Assembly: GCF_014243395.1 (NCBI RefSeq)
Contig: NZ_JACLCP010000004.1
Span: 248,001 to 312,000, forward strand
Length of the DNA stretch: 64,000 nt
Reading direction: 5' to 3'
Origin: Winogradskyella flava
GTDB taxonomy: Bacteria > Bacteroidota > Bacteroidia > Flavobacteriales > Flavobacteriaceae
Shown here: in pieces, positions 50,875 to 61,700 of the stretch
Layout of the letters: the number at the start of each line of letters is the position of its first letter
Position numbering within the stretch: the stretch's first letter is position 1
The notes under the pieces: generated by a model
What the model saw: only the letters and a program-made list of their open reading frames with translations
Told to the model about the DNA's origin: nothing
Database searches by the model: none
Translations under genes and position numbers: made by a program

Positions 50875-51177
50875 TTATAAGATTTTTTCTGAATCTTCAG
50901 AGTGTCTTTCATCTTGTTGTTCGAGTTGACTGCTATTACCTATTTCGGTAGTTGAAAAGATCCCTTTGTAAATGGTAAGACTTAATGAAATAATGACCAA
51001 CAGGAATATATATTGAATAGTCTTTATTTTAGAATTTTTACCTATAACTAACACACTTACTCCAGCTAAAAATGCAAGAGCAATTGGGATGATTGCAAAT
51101 TTAAATAAATGCGTGGTCGAAAATATTGTGGCTATTATTGCAGATAGAAATCCTAAAATAATTAATGCTTTTTTCAT
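50875..51177 (-). CDS. Small membrane protein of unknown function
   Basis: The 100-residue protein has three hydrophobic segments (ALIILGFLSAIIATIFSTTH; FAIIPIALAFLAGVSVLVIG; TIQYIFLLVIISLSLTIYKG) and an acidic Gln/Glu-rich tail. I recognise no domain. It is on its own, 48 nt upstream of the M28 promoter and after a divergent gap. Confidence 0.6.
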   Translation of the reverse strand: MKKALIILGFLSAIIATIFSTTHLFKFAIIPIALAFLAGVSVLVIGKNSKIKTIQYIFLLVIISLSLTIYKGIFSTTEIGNSSQLEQQDERHSEDSEKIL

Positions 51178-51323
51178 ATTTCTGAAATTAAAGGTTCAGA
51201 GTAATTATTACACACATTATGCCAAATAAGATTATGGGCAATGGAATATTAATATTGTTTGAAATAAAGATAATAAGATTTCAAAATTTAGTAAAAAACC
51301 TTTGGCTACAAGAAAAAGGGTTT

Positions 51324-51331
51324 TATATTTG
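51324..51331 (+). promoter_or_regulatory. -7 box of tRNA-Ser
   Basis: TATATTTG matches TAnnTTTG, 10 nt before the mature tRNA 5' end. Confidence 0.6.
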
Positions 51332-51341
51332 CATCCGCTTA

Positions 51342-51426
51342 GGAGAAATGGCAGAGCGGTCGAATGCACTGGTCTTGAAAACCAGCGAGGGTCACACCTC
51401 CGGGGGTTCGAATCCCTCTTTCTCCG
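51342..51426 (+). tRNA. tRNA-Ser (anticodon TGA)
   Basis: Class II tRNA of 85 nt: acceptor GGAGAAA / TTTCTCC with discriminator G, anticodon stem CTGGT / ACCAG around TGA, a long variable arm (CGAGGGTCACACCTCC region) and T arm GGGGG-TTCGAAT-CCCTC. CCA is not encoded. Confidence 0.95.
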
Positions 51427-51433
51427 CAAAAGA

Positions 51434-51461
51434 AAGCCCACAACTTTGTTGTGGGTTTTTT
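51434..51461 (+). terminator. Terminator after tRNA-Ser
   Basis: CCCACAAC-TTT-GTTGTGGG hairpin with flanking A and T runs. Confidence 0.85.
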
Positions 51462-51496
51462 TATTTAATTATTCGTAACTACTTTTCCTATATTAA

Positions 51497-53656
51497 TTAA
51501 GCACTCAAGTCCGTTTTCCGACTATTTAACTCTTTTATAAAAGGTTGTTTTGTCAAAATCTGACCTGTAGCAGCTTTAATGGCATTAGCCAAGGCACCAC
51601 CAGCAGGTGGAAGTCCTGGTTCGCCAAGTCCTGTTGGAGATAATTCATTCTCTACAAAATAGGTTTCAACGATTGGCGTTTCTTTCATTCTAATAAGACG
51701 ATAGGTATTAAAATTAACATCCTGAGGTTTTCCGTTTTCAAAAGAAAAATCACCATACATAGCATGACCAATACCATCAATAACACCACCTTCAATCTGG
51801 TTTTTTGCTCCAGTAGGATTAACTACAATACCACAGTCTACAGCAACAGTTACTTTTTCAACTTTTGGTTTTCCATTTTCTAGACTAATGTCAACAACTT
51901 CGGCTACATGGGTATTATGACTATAATATGCAGCAAAGCCTTGATAAATCCCACTACTACTGTTTCCCCAGTTACTTTTCTTAGCCGCAAGTTTTATAGT
52001 ATCGATCATTCGTTTAGCAGAATATTCTATACTCGGGTCTTTGCCATCTTCAACATTGCTCAATAAATCCAAGCGAAGTTGAACGGCATCTACATTTAAC
52101 TCTTCTGCCAATTCATCAAAAAAGCTCTGTTCGGCAAATGCTAGGAAATTTGTATAAGGTGCGCGCCAAGCACCAGTAGTAATATTACTTCTATAGTTTC
52201 CAGTCTCAACTTTATAATTTTCAATTGCTCCGGCGGGAAAGAAATTAGGTATTAAACCATACATGTTGGAGTTTATGGCAGCTTCTTTTAAATGATATCC
52301 TGTTACCTTGCCATCCTTAATGGAAGCTTTGATGCGATATTTAATGGCTGGCCTGTAAATACCTGCCGCCATATCGTCTTCACGTGAAAAGACAACTTTT
52401 ACGGGTTGCTTTGTAATATTTGAAATTTCTGCAGCTTCCAAAGCAAAATCGCCATACAAGCGTCTGCCAAAACCTCCCCCCATTCTAGTCATTTCGAGAT
52501 GGATATCCTCTTCATTTCTATCAATGAGATTTGCTATACGTCGTGCTGTGCCAGCAGGTGTTTGAATGGGACCGACCAGATGAACCTTGTCTGTTGTAAC
52601 GTTGGCATAAAAATTCATCGGCTCCATGCAATTATGAGGTAAAAATGGTGATTCGTAGGTGCGCTCTATTAATTTATCAGCTTGCGCAAATGCTTTTTTC
52701 ACATTACCATCTTCTCTTCGGACATCTAAGGAGTTACTGTCTAAAATTTTATTGAGTTCTTTATTGTGGTCTGATGTATTTTCTAAGGTACTATCTTTTG
52801 CCCAATCTATTTTTAAGGCTTTTTTTCCTTTCATAGCGGCCCAAGTACTAGAGGCTAATACAGCAATTTTATCACCAAATTGTACGACTTCAGAAACGCC
52901 ATTGACAGATTTTGCAGCAGTAGCATCATATGAATTTATTTTTTGTCCAAAAGCTGGTGGTCTAGCTACTGAAACATATGTCATGCCCTCAGTTTTGTAA
53001 TCAAGACCAAAAAGAGGTTTTCCTGTGATGATATGTTCCATATCAACGTTTATGGCATCTTTACCAATAATGTTATAATCCTTGGGAGACTTCAATGTAA
53101 TATTTTCAGGAATTTCAAGTTTTGCGGCATCATTAACCACATCTCCATAACCCAATTCATCGCCATTGGCGTTTTTGATTATTCCATTAGAAGCGTTGCA
53201 TGTTGACGCATCCACATTCCATTTAGCAGCTGCTGCATTAATTAGCATTTGTTTTGATGTTGCACCAGTCTGTCTTAGAGCGTCCCAACCAAATCTAATA
53301 GACTGGCTGCCTCCAGCTACTTGCCTTGTGTAGTTGTTAGTATCCAATATACCTTGTGCAACAGAGACGTGTTCCCATGGCACGTCTAATTCTTCAGCAA
53401 TAATCATCGGCATGGACGTTTTTACACCTTGTCCAATTTCTGGATTAGGTGAAAAAATAGTGACATAACCGTTATCTGCAATCTTTATAAAGGCATTGAA
53501 ATCATTGAAATTTAATTTTGTAATATCCACTGGTGGTTGTGCCGTTTCTTTACAAGCCGTAAAAAAATTAAAGCCTATAAGTAATCCCCCACTGGCGAGG
53601 GCAGAAGTTCTAATGAAGTTACGTCTACTGAATGTTATTTTATCTTGATTTTTCAT
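51497..53656 (-). CDS. Xanthine dehydrogenase family molybdopterin-binding subunit (isoquinoline 1-oxidoreductase beta-like)
   Basis: The 719-residue protein has a Tat-type signal (FSRRNFIRTSALASGGLLIG) and the molybdopterin-binding fold: FSPNPEIGQGVKTSMPMIIA, MTRMGGGFGRRLYGDFALEA and SPTGLGEPGLPPAGGALANA with the catalytic Glu near the end. It forms a periplasmic or membrane-facing hydroxylase or dehydrogenase with the 2Fe-2S subunit 10 nt upstream, as in IorAB-type aldehyde or heterocycle oxidoreductases. Substrate unknown. No separate FAD subunit gene is nearby. Confidence 0.93.
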   Translation of the reverse strand: MKNQDKITFSRRNFIRTSALASGGLLIGFNFFTACKETAQPPVDITKLNFNDFNAFIKIADNGYVTIFSPNPEIGQGVKTSMPMIIAEELDVPWEHVSVAQGILDTNNYTRQVAGGSQSIRFGWDALRQTGATSKQMLINAAAAKWNVDASTCNASNGIIKNANGDELGYGDVVNDAAKLEIPENITLKSPKDYNIIGKDAINVDMEHIITGKPLFGLDYKTEGMTYVSVARPPAFGQKINSYDATAAKSVNGVSEVVQFGDKIAVLASSTWAAMKGKKALKIDWAKDSTLENTSDHNKELNKILDSNSLDVRREDGNVKKAFAQADKLIERTYESPFLPHNCMEPMNFYANVTTDKVHLVGPIQTPAGTARRIANLIDRNEEDIHLEMTRMGGGFGRRLYGDFALEAAEISNITKQPVKVVFSREDDMAAGIYRPAIKYRIKASIKDGKVTGYHLKEAAINSNMYGLIPNFFPAGAIENYKVETGNYRSNITTGAWRAPYTNFLAFAEQSFFDELAEELNVDAVQLRLDLLSNVEDGKDPSIEYSAKRMIDTIKLAAKKSNWGNSSSGIYQGFAAYYSHNTHVAEVVDISLENGKPKVEKVTVAVDCGIVVNPTGAKNQIEGGVIDGIGHAMYGDFSFENGKPQDVNFNTYRLIRMKETPIVETYFVENELSPTGLGEPGLPPAGGALANAIKAATGQILTKQPFIKELNSRKTDLSA

Positions 53657-53666
53657 AAGTTACTTA

Positions 53667-54128
53667 TTAAGACATTTTCTTTGCAGCTAAGGCCACGGCT
53701 TTTTCAATTCTGTTATAACTAGCACATCTGCATATGTTGCCATGCATGGCATTTCGTATATCTTGATTATCTGGATTCGGATTTTGCTTTAAAAATGACG
53801 TAGCCGTCATGATCTGTCCAGCTTGGCAATAACCGCATTGTGGCACATCCAATTCTTTCCATGCTTCTTGTACTGGACTCAATTTTTCTGTTGACAAGCC
53901 TTCAATAGTGGTGATTTCAGAATCTGTTAAGCTAGATGCTGGCACAGAGCAACTCCGCATAGCAACACCATCAACATGAACTGTACAGGCACCACACTGT
54001 CCAATACCGCATCCATATTTAGTACCAACTAAATCAAGTTCATCTCTGAGTACCCACAGTAGAGGTGTGTCGTCATCGATATTGACCGTCTTTTCCTTTC
54101 CGTTAACTTTTAAATTATAGCTTGCCAT
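53667..54128 (-). CDS. (2Fe-2S)-binding subunit of molybdoenzyme (IorA-like)
   Basis: The 153-residue protein carries two [2Fe-2S] sites: an N-terminal ferredoxin fold with KYGCGIGQCGACTVHVDG and CSVPASS, and a C-terminal helical domain with CGYCQAGQIMTATSFL and GNICRCASYNRI. It passes electrons from the molybdopterin subunit to an acceptor, probably a cytochrome. It has its own promoter (54148-54155) and precedes the large subunit by 10 nt. Confidence 0.95.
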   Translation of the reverse strand: MASYNLKVNGKEKTVNIDDDTPLLWVLRDELDLVGTKYGCGIGQCGACTVHVDGVAMRSCSVPASSLTDSEITTIEGLSTEKLSPVQEAWKELDVPQCGYCQAGQIMTATSFLKQNPNPDNQDIRNAMHGNICRCASYNRIEKAVALAAKKMS

Positions 54129-54147
54129 AGTCGTTATATTATTACTC

Positions 54148-54155
54148 TAAAGTTA
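54148..54155 (-). promoter_or_regulatory. -7 box of the molybdoenzyme operon
   Basis: Minus-strand TAACTTTA, one base off consensus, 20 nt before the ATG at 54128. Confidence 0.5.
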
Positions 54156-54166
54156 AAGATTTTATT

Positions 54167-54751
54167 TCAATTAATTGATTTTAAGTAAGTTTCATAGTCG
54201 TCTTCGGTATCAATGTCAAGTAAATTTTCATTTTTGAACCTAATGATTTCACTTTTGTTTTTATTTAAAAATGATTTAGCACCATTGTCGCCTTTAATTT
54301 TTAGAAATTCTGAATAATACAATTTTGGAATAACAACAGGAATACCAAGGTTTTCACCATAACTAGAAGCAACTATTTTATTTGGCTGATTTTTATGACG
54401 ATTAATCATTTTATTTAAAATAAATGCATCAACAAAGGGCTGATCGGCTAATATCATTAAAATGGCATCGTAATGGCGTGATTGTAAATGCCTAATGCCT
54501 TTTTTAATACTTGAGCTTAGGCCTGTTTTGTATTCAGAATTTATAATGAATTGAATATTGTAATGGTTTAGATTAGCTTGAATGACCTCTGCATTAGCAC
54601 CCAGGACACAATAAATATCCGAGATTTTTGAGTTGATGGCATTTTCAATGCTAATTCCAAGAAGTGTTTTATCACCTACAGGTAATAATTGTTTAGCAAC
54701 TCCCATTCGTGATGAACTACCAGCTGCAAGGATAAGAATAGCGATATGCAT
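54167..54751 (-). CDS. MobA/MocA-like nucleotidyltransferase family protein
   Basis: The 194-residue protein starts MHIAILILAAGSSSRMGVAK with the NTP-binding signature LAAGxSxRMGxxK, then the metal-binding ILADQPFV and GDNGAKSFLN. MocA-type members attach CMP or GMP to molybdopterin. Adjacency to a molybdopterin enzyme supports a cofactor-maturation role. It is 38 nt upstream of the Fe-S subunit gene and has its own promoter. Confidence 0.9.
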   Translation of the reverse strand: MHIAILILAAGSSSRMGVAKQLLPVGDKTLLGISIENAINSKISDIYCVLGANAEVIQANLNHYNIQFIINSEYKTGLSSSIKKGIRHLQSRHYDAILMILADQPFVDAFILNKMINRHKNQPNKIVASSYGENLGIPVVIPKLYYSEFLKIKGDNGAKSFLNKNKSEIIRFKNENLLDIDTEDDYETYLKSIN

Positions 54752-54770
54752 TTAGTCATTTTGAATATGC

Positions 54771-54778
54771 TAAAGTTA
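54771..54778 (-). promoter_or_regulatory. -7 box of the MobA/MocA-like gene
   Basis: Minus-strand TAACTTTA, one base off consensus, 20 nt before the ATG at 54751. Confidence 0.5.
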
Positions 54779-54861
54779 TCGAAATTATAATTAAAAGTTT
54801 AATGAGATTTGTATTATGAATTTAATAATTGAAATAAAAGTTGGGCTAACTAAAACTACAG

Positions 54862-55794
54862 TTAATCATTATTGTACCCATTTTTTATCTGATAGCTTAA
54901 AATAAGACCATGCGTATTTCCTAAAGGCGAATTGTTAGTAGCGATGTTATAGTTATAAACAACTCTGAAATTATTAAACAAATATAGGCCAGCCAGTATA
55001 TTGTAAGAATTGCTAGTTCGGTAACCAGCTCCGACTTCAAATTTATTTCTGATGCTAACAGCTAGGTTAAAATCTGCTTGTAAAGGAGCACCTTTTTGAT
55101 GTTTTATTAACACATTTGGTTTAATGACTAATTCTTGAAATCTATTATTGAAAAAGCGGTATCCAAAATAACCATAATAGGTATTTACAATATTTATATT
55201 CTTGTCAGACACAAGCGCATCACCTATAACATTAGGTGAAGAAAGGCCAACATAGAACGTATTATGATTAAATAAAAAACCGAAACCAATGGTTGGCACA
55301 GATGCATTTATATCTTCAGCAAAAACGTCATCATTAATAATATTAAGTTCTGTTAAGTTATCCTGATATTGTTGCACACCTGCCGTAACTCCAAATGATA
55401 GCACATTAGGAATGTAATTCTGCCAATAAGGACGATCACTATCAAAGTCGAAATAAATTTTATAGGAGTAAGCAGCAAAAAAACTTGTGGACTTTGTGAC
55501 ACCTATCTCATCATTTATTATTCCGGCTCCAACACCCATCTTTTTTTGATTAAAAGAACCATGACCACTTAGAGCGAAGCTTCTTGGGCTTCCTTCAAAT
55601 GGACTAAAGTAACCTGAATTACTTGTGGAAAATTCTGTGTTTGGCGTAAGTCCAGCATAGGCAGGATTAATAATAAACGGGTTGTAATTATACTCAGCAA
55701 ACAAAGGTGTTTGTTGGGCAAAAACTGGATTTAATATTGGTAGTGTGAATCCAATAATTGCTACTAAAACAGATATTTTTTTTCTTAAATTCAT
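54862..55794 (-). CDS. PorP/SprF family type IX secretion system membrane protein
   Basis: The 310-residue protein has a signal peptide and the PorP/SprF start QQTPLFAEYNYNPFIINPAY, followed by beta-barrel strands to the C-terminus. SprF-type proteins are outer-membrane partners needed for secretion of one specific large type B substrate. It starts 4 nt after the giant surface protein gene, so that protein is the obvious client. Confidence 0.92.
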   Translation of the reverse strand: MNLRKKISVLVAIIGFTLPILNPVFAQQTPLFAEYNYNPFIINPAYAGLTPNTEFSTSNSGYFSPFEGSPRSFALSGHGSFNQKKMGVGAGIINDEIGVTKSTSFFAAYSYKIYFDFDSDRPYWQNYIPNVLSFGVTAGVQQYQDNLTELNIINDDVFAEDINASVPTIGFGFLFNHNTFYVGLSSPNVIGDALVSDKNINIVNTYYGYFGYRFFNNRFQELVIKPNVLIKHQKGAPLQADFNLAVSIRNKFEVGAGYRTSNSYNILAGLYLFNNFRVVYNYNIATNNSPLGNTHGLILSYQIKNGYNND

Positions 55795-55798
55795 CTAA

Positions 55799-58700
55799 TT
55801 ATCTTTTAATAACAACGTATCCTTTTAAGGTTTTAAAATTGTGCTCACCACTAATTGAAAATTGAAAGAAGTAAGTACCATCTGGTAGTTCGCCTGCTCC
55901 CATTTTAGTTTTTTTATTAGCGACACCTCTAAAGACATTAGATGTATTGTTATAATCATTAATCTCAAAAACTAAATCTCCCCATCTATTATAAATACTT
56001 ACGGTGTTATTTGGATGCTCTTCAATACCTTCGATATTCCAGAAATCGTTAACACCATCGGCATTTGGCGAAAATCCGTATTTCACATCATTTTTTGGGA
56101 CCAAGAGCGTCGTAAATAGGCTTTCTGAACAGTTTTCAGCTTCACCATTATTGTTATAAGGAATAATTGTGACATAATAGGTTGTTATGCTTTCTAAATC
56201 ATCGTCAAAATTGTAGGTTGTTGTGAATCCAACATCGAGATTATTCACAATATCAGTACCTCCAGATACTGTACCCACTGATAATATATAACCATCAGCA
56301 TTATCTATAGATTCCCAAGTTAAATCGGTTTCTATGGCAACATCAGTGGCCCCATCAAATGGATTTAATAGCTCTGAGCAAACAGGAGTTTTTACGATTT
56401 CAAATAGTTCTGAAGCACAACCAATGGCTTCAACTATTCCGTTTATTGGGATTATGGCTACAGTGACGATTTCATTACTTAAAAATGTATTAGTAAAGTC
56501 GTAAAAGGTCTCAGTAGTTTCGAAATTGGAAATATCATTATTTTCTGTACCAGAAATTGTTACTTTATACGATGTTGCATTCGCAACAGCATTCCATGTA
56601 ATTTGATTAAGATTCGTTGCTACATCGACAGCACCACCTAATGGACTCGATAATGAAGTACAATTCGGTGTTTCAGGAATAATAGTGAAGCTTTCAGAAA
56701 TACAACCAGTAGCTTCAATTGTTTGATTAATCGGAATAATTGTTACCGTTACAATTTCCTCATTTACAAATGTATTGGAGAAGCTGTAGAATGTATCTGT
56801 TGTTTCAAAATCGATAATATCATTATTCATAGTACCAGATACAGTTACTCTGTATGAGGTTGCATTTGTAGCAACATTCCAGGTGATTTGATTTAAATCT
56901 GTAGGTACATTAACTGCACCATCCAAAGGACTTGATAAAACTGTACATTCAGGTGTTTCAGGAATGATCGTAAAACTCTCATTAGTGCAACCCAAAGCTT
57001 CAACAGTGCCATCAATAGGAATAATGGTTACGGAAACCACTTCACTATTTGTAAACGGATTTGTAAAGTTGTAGAATGTATCGGTTGTTTCAAAATCTGT
57101 GACATTATTATCGGCAGTACCAGATATAGTTACTTTATAAGATGTTGCATTTGCAACTGGGTTCCAAGTCATTTGGTTAAAATCTGTTGGTATATTAATT
57201 ACACCATTTAATGGACTCGATAGGTTAGTACAGTCAGGTATATCAGGAATAATAGTGAAGCTCTCTGATGTACAACCTGTAGCTTCAACAGTTTGGTTAA
57301 TAGGAATAATGGTTACTGTAACCACTTCATCATTCAAAAATGTATTGGTGAAGTTGTAGAATGTATCTGTTGTTTCAAAATCGGTAATATTGTTATTCGC
57401 AGTACCAGAAACAGTTACTCTATATGAGGTTACATTTGTTAAGGCATTCCAAGTGATTTGATTTAAATCTACAGCAACATTAGTGTTACCATTCAAAGGA
57501 CTTGCTAAAATTGTACAGTCAGGTGTTTCAGGAATGATGTTGAAGCTTTCAGAAGTACAACCCAATGCTTCTACAATACCATCCATGGGGATAATAATTA
57601 CGGAAACGACTTCACTATTAAGAAATGGATTCGTAAAATCATAGAACGTATCACTAGTTTCAAAATCGGTAACATTATTGTTTGCGGTACCAGAAATAGT
57701 CACTTTGTAAGACGTGGCATTTGTAACGGGATTCCAAGTGATTTGGTTTAAATCCGTCGCGACATTTGGAGCAGCATCTAAAGGGTTCGCAAGGGCAGTA
57801 CAACTTGGTGTCTCGGGAACAATAGTAAAACTCTCCGAAGCACAGCCAGTAGCTTCAACCGTTTGGTTAATAGGAATGATGGTTACTGTAACTACTTCAT
57901 CATTCAAAAATGTATTGGCGAAGTTGTAGAACGTATCTGTTGTTTCGAAATCGGTAATGTCGTTATTTGCAGTATCAGAAATGGTTACTTTATAAGATGT
58001 TGCATTTGTGACGGCATTCCACGTGATTTGGTTTAAATCTACAGCAACATTAGTAGCACTATTCAGAGGACTTGCTAGAGTAGTACAGTTTGGTGTTTCA
58101 GGAATAATGGTAAAACTTTCTGAAATACAACCTGTAGCATTTTCAGTAGCATTAAAAGGTATAATGCTTACTGCTACCACTTCACCATTTAAAAAAGGAT
58201 TGGCGAAATCATAAAATGTATCTGTTGTTTCAAAATTAGTAATATCATTGTTTGCCGTACCAGTAATAGTAATTCTATATGACGTTGCATTGGTAGCAGC
58301 ATTCCAGGTGATTTGATTTAAGTTTAATGCAACATTAGTCGCACCATCCAAAGGACTTGCTAAACTTGTACAAACCGGACTTGTGGATATCGGATCTTCT
58401 GTAGTAAATGTTTCTTCACTACAACCAGTTGCATCACCTACAGCATTATATGGAATAATGGTGACGTAATACGTTCTACTATTTTGCAGGTCATTAGGAA
58501 TATCATAAGACGTCATATTACCTACATCTATACTATTAGCGATTTCAATACCATTACTTGTGGTACCTATACTAATTAAGTAACCTGTGGCATCTGCAAC
58601 AGCATCCCAACTAATATCAGTGTTAATAACTACGTCTATTTCATTGTTAACAGGACTGCTCATACTTGTGCATAATGGTGGACGAGGAATAGTTTGTGTT

Positions 58701-61700
58701 GTAAAATTCTCTATTGCACAACTGTTGGCATCACCTTCATCATTATAAGGTGTAATCGTAACGTCTATTGATGTTTCTTCAGGGAGATCAGTATTAAATT
58801 CATATGAAGTCACATTACCTACATCTTCATTATTTAGAATAACAATACCTCCAGGATTTGTAACTACATTTAGTCTATAGCCGTTTGCATTGGTTATTGG
58901 TGACCAACTTAAATCCGTCCCTACTTCAACTTCGGTATCTCCATTTAAAGGTAAAGTCAGAGTGGTACAATCAGGAATCGTTGCAGCATCTGTTGATATT
59001 GTGAAACTTTCTTCTGTACATGGCCCAATAGCTTCACCTTCATCATTAAAGGGGATAACGGTTACATAAACAGTTTCTCCACCAGTAAAGTCCACTGGAA
59101 ATTCGTAGGTTGTCACATCACCCAAGGTTTCATTAATAATCGTACCACCTGGTTGTATGGTAATTTCTAATCGATAGCCACTGGCAAATAATACATCTTC
59201 CCAGGTTAAGTTGGTATTTACAGGAACGTCTGTGGCTCCATCCAGCGGCAAGACCAGTTGAGTGCATTCTGGAATTGGACAGTCTAAAACATCACCAATT
59301 ATGGTCCAACCGAAATTGTCGATTATACTTTGTCGCTCTTGTAAGGCGTCGCAGTATAATAATGTCGATGCACCTAGTGTTATTCCAGGTGTAAGGGTAA
59401 GGTCCGACCAAGCAATTAAAGTCGCATCATAGTTTTCCCTTGATAAGCCTGAACGATCTAACATGTTCGTAGCATTAGTAACATTACTGATATCCCAAGT
59501 CACTAAATTTTGATTAAAAGCAGTGGCATCTCTAAACATACTTCGCATAGTGACCGTACCGATATTCCAAGCATCCATGGATTGGTTATATGCTATAGCG
59601 TCCCTGAACATATTCTCCATATTTGCAACACCTGTAACGCGCCAATTGTTTAAAGTTTGATTAAATGCCGTGGCACCATAGAACATATCTTCCATGGTAG
59701 TTACAGCACGAACATTCCAGCTATCTATGTTACTGTTAAAAGCTATGGCGTCTTGAAACATGCCTTCCATAGTGGTTACAGAAGCTACGTTCCAACTAGT
59801 CATGGCTTGGTTGTATGTTGCTGCACTTCTAAACATTTCTCTCATTGTAGTCACAAATGATACATCCCAGGAATCGATACCTTGATTAAAGAGTGCAGCA
59901 CCTTTGAACATGGCTTGCATATTTAGGACCTCACCTGTATCCCAATTATCTAAAGGTTGATCAAAAGCAACTGCCTGCTCAAACATGGACATCATATTGG
60001 TAACAGAAGCAACATTCCAAGTATTCAATGGATTATTAAAAAGGGTGGCGCCATTAAACATCGAATCTGTAAGTGTCACAGAACTGACATCCCAAGAACT
60101 TAAAGGCTCATTAAAACTTGTGGCATCTTGGAACATGGAAGACATTGTTGCAACAGCACTAACATCCCAATCATCGATGGGTTGATTAAAGAGCGTTGCG
60201 CCCTCGAACATAGAACTCATATTTACAACAGAGTTAACATCCCATTGATTTAAGGGTTCGTTAAATGCAATTGCATTTTCGAACATACTAGATGTCGTCA
60301 GTACGTTGGTAACATTCCAGCTATTAATGTCTTGATTGAACAGAACAGCGTTAAAGAACATACCATTCATGTTCGTTACAGAAGAAACATCCCAAAGATT
60401 TAAAGGTTGATTAAAGGATATTGCACTAGCGAACATGCGACTCGTTATTGTAACGCTACTAACATCCCAATCATTCAGTGGCTGATTAAAGCTTGAAGCG
60501 TTGGAAAACATTTGACTCATGTTAATGACGTTACCAACATTCCACTGGGCTATGGGTTGATTGAAAGCGGTTGCCGAAAAAAACATTTCTTGCATAGTGT
60601 CTACGCTGCTAACATTCCAGCCACTTAAGTCACTGTTAAAAGCTGTTGCGCCATCAAACATTTCTTGCATTGTAGTAACACTGTTAACATTCCAATTACT
60701 TAAAGGTTGATTAAAAGCAGTTGCCCCTTTAAACATACTCTCCATAGTGGTTACATTACTCACGTTCCAATTACTTATTGGCTGATTGAATGCAGTAGCT
60801 GTTTCAAACATTCTCTGCATAGTGGTCACACTAGAAGTATCCCAAATATCAATATTTTGATTAAATGTGTTTGTTCTAAAGAACATTAAAGACATGTTTG
60901 TAACATTGCTCACGTCCCAATTGTTGAGCGGCTGATCGTATATTTCTGTTACACCAAACATTCCAAACATGTTGGTGACATTACTTACATCCCAAGAATT
61001 AATATTTCCATTGAAGTTTCTGCAGACTATAAACATTCTACTCATGTCTGTAACTGTAGATAGATTAGGAATATCCGTGGCTAGATATTCCATATTTTCG
61101 CAGCCGGCAAAACCACCTTGCATGCTTTGCCAAACTTGGGTTCCCCATTGATCTATGGATAGCAACTTCTGGGCATCACTATTAAATTCTTCATGTCGTG
61201 GAGCTGGAAAATCACCAATAATACTAATGGTATAAATACCTGGTACTAAATACGTATGTGTAATATCTCCAGTGACATTGTTGTTGTATTGTCCATCACC
61301 CCAATCGACAGAAAAATCATAAGTTATTCCTGATCTTGTTTGGAGTTTAAGCTGGTTAATAGGTGTCGTATTATTATTGTATTGAATCTGAGTATCATAA
61401 GTTAATTTAAACGCCTCTGGACTGTTTACCCAACTTTCAACAGTTTTAAAATAAATTTCTTGGCAGCCCACGGCTGGTCCTTCATCATTGTAAGGAATTA
61501 CTGTAACATACACATTGTCTCCAGGCAAAAACTCATTGGTAAAAGTGACACTAACCACATTACCGACATCTTCATTATCAAAAATTATTTGTAAAATATT
61601 ACCCATATCATCTTCTCGACGTATGCTTACGAGATAACCTGTTGCGTTAGGAGCAGGATCCCAAATGATATTTGAGTTTGCAGGCACATTAAGGTCGCCA

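Noticed and set aside
51219-51500. Open frame of 93 codons across the tRNA-Ser gene
   Set aside because: It runs through the tRNA and its terminator; a coding role is not credible.
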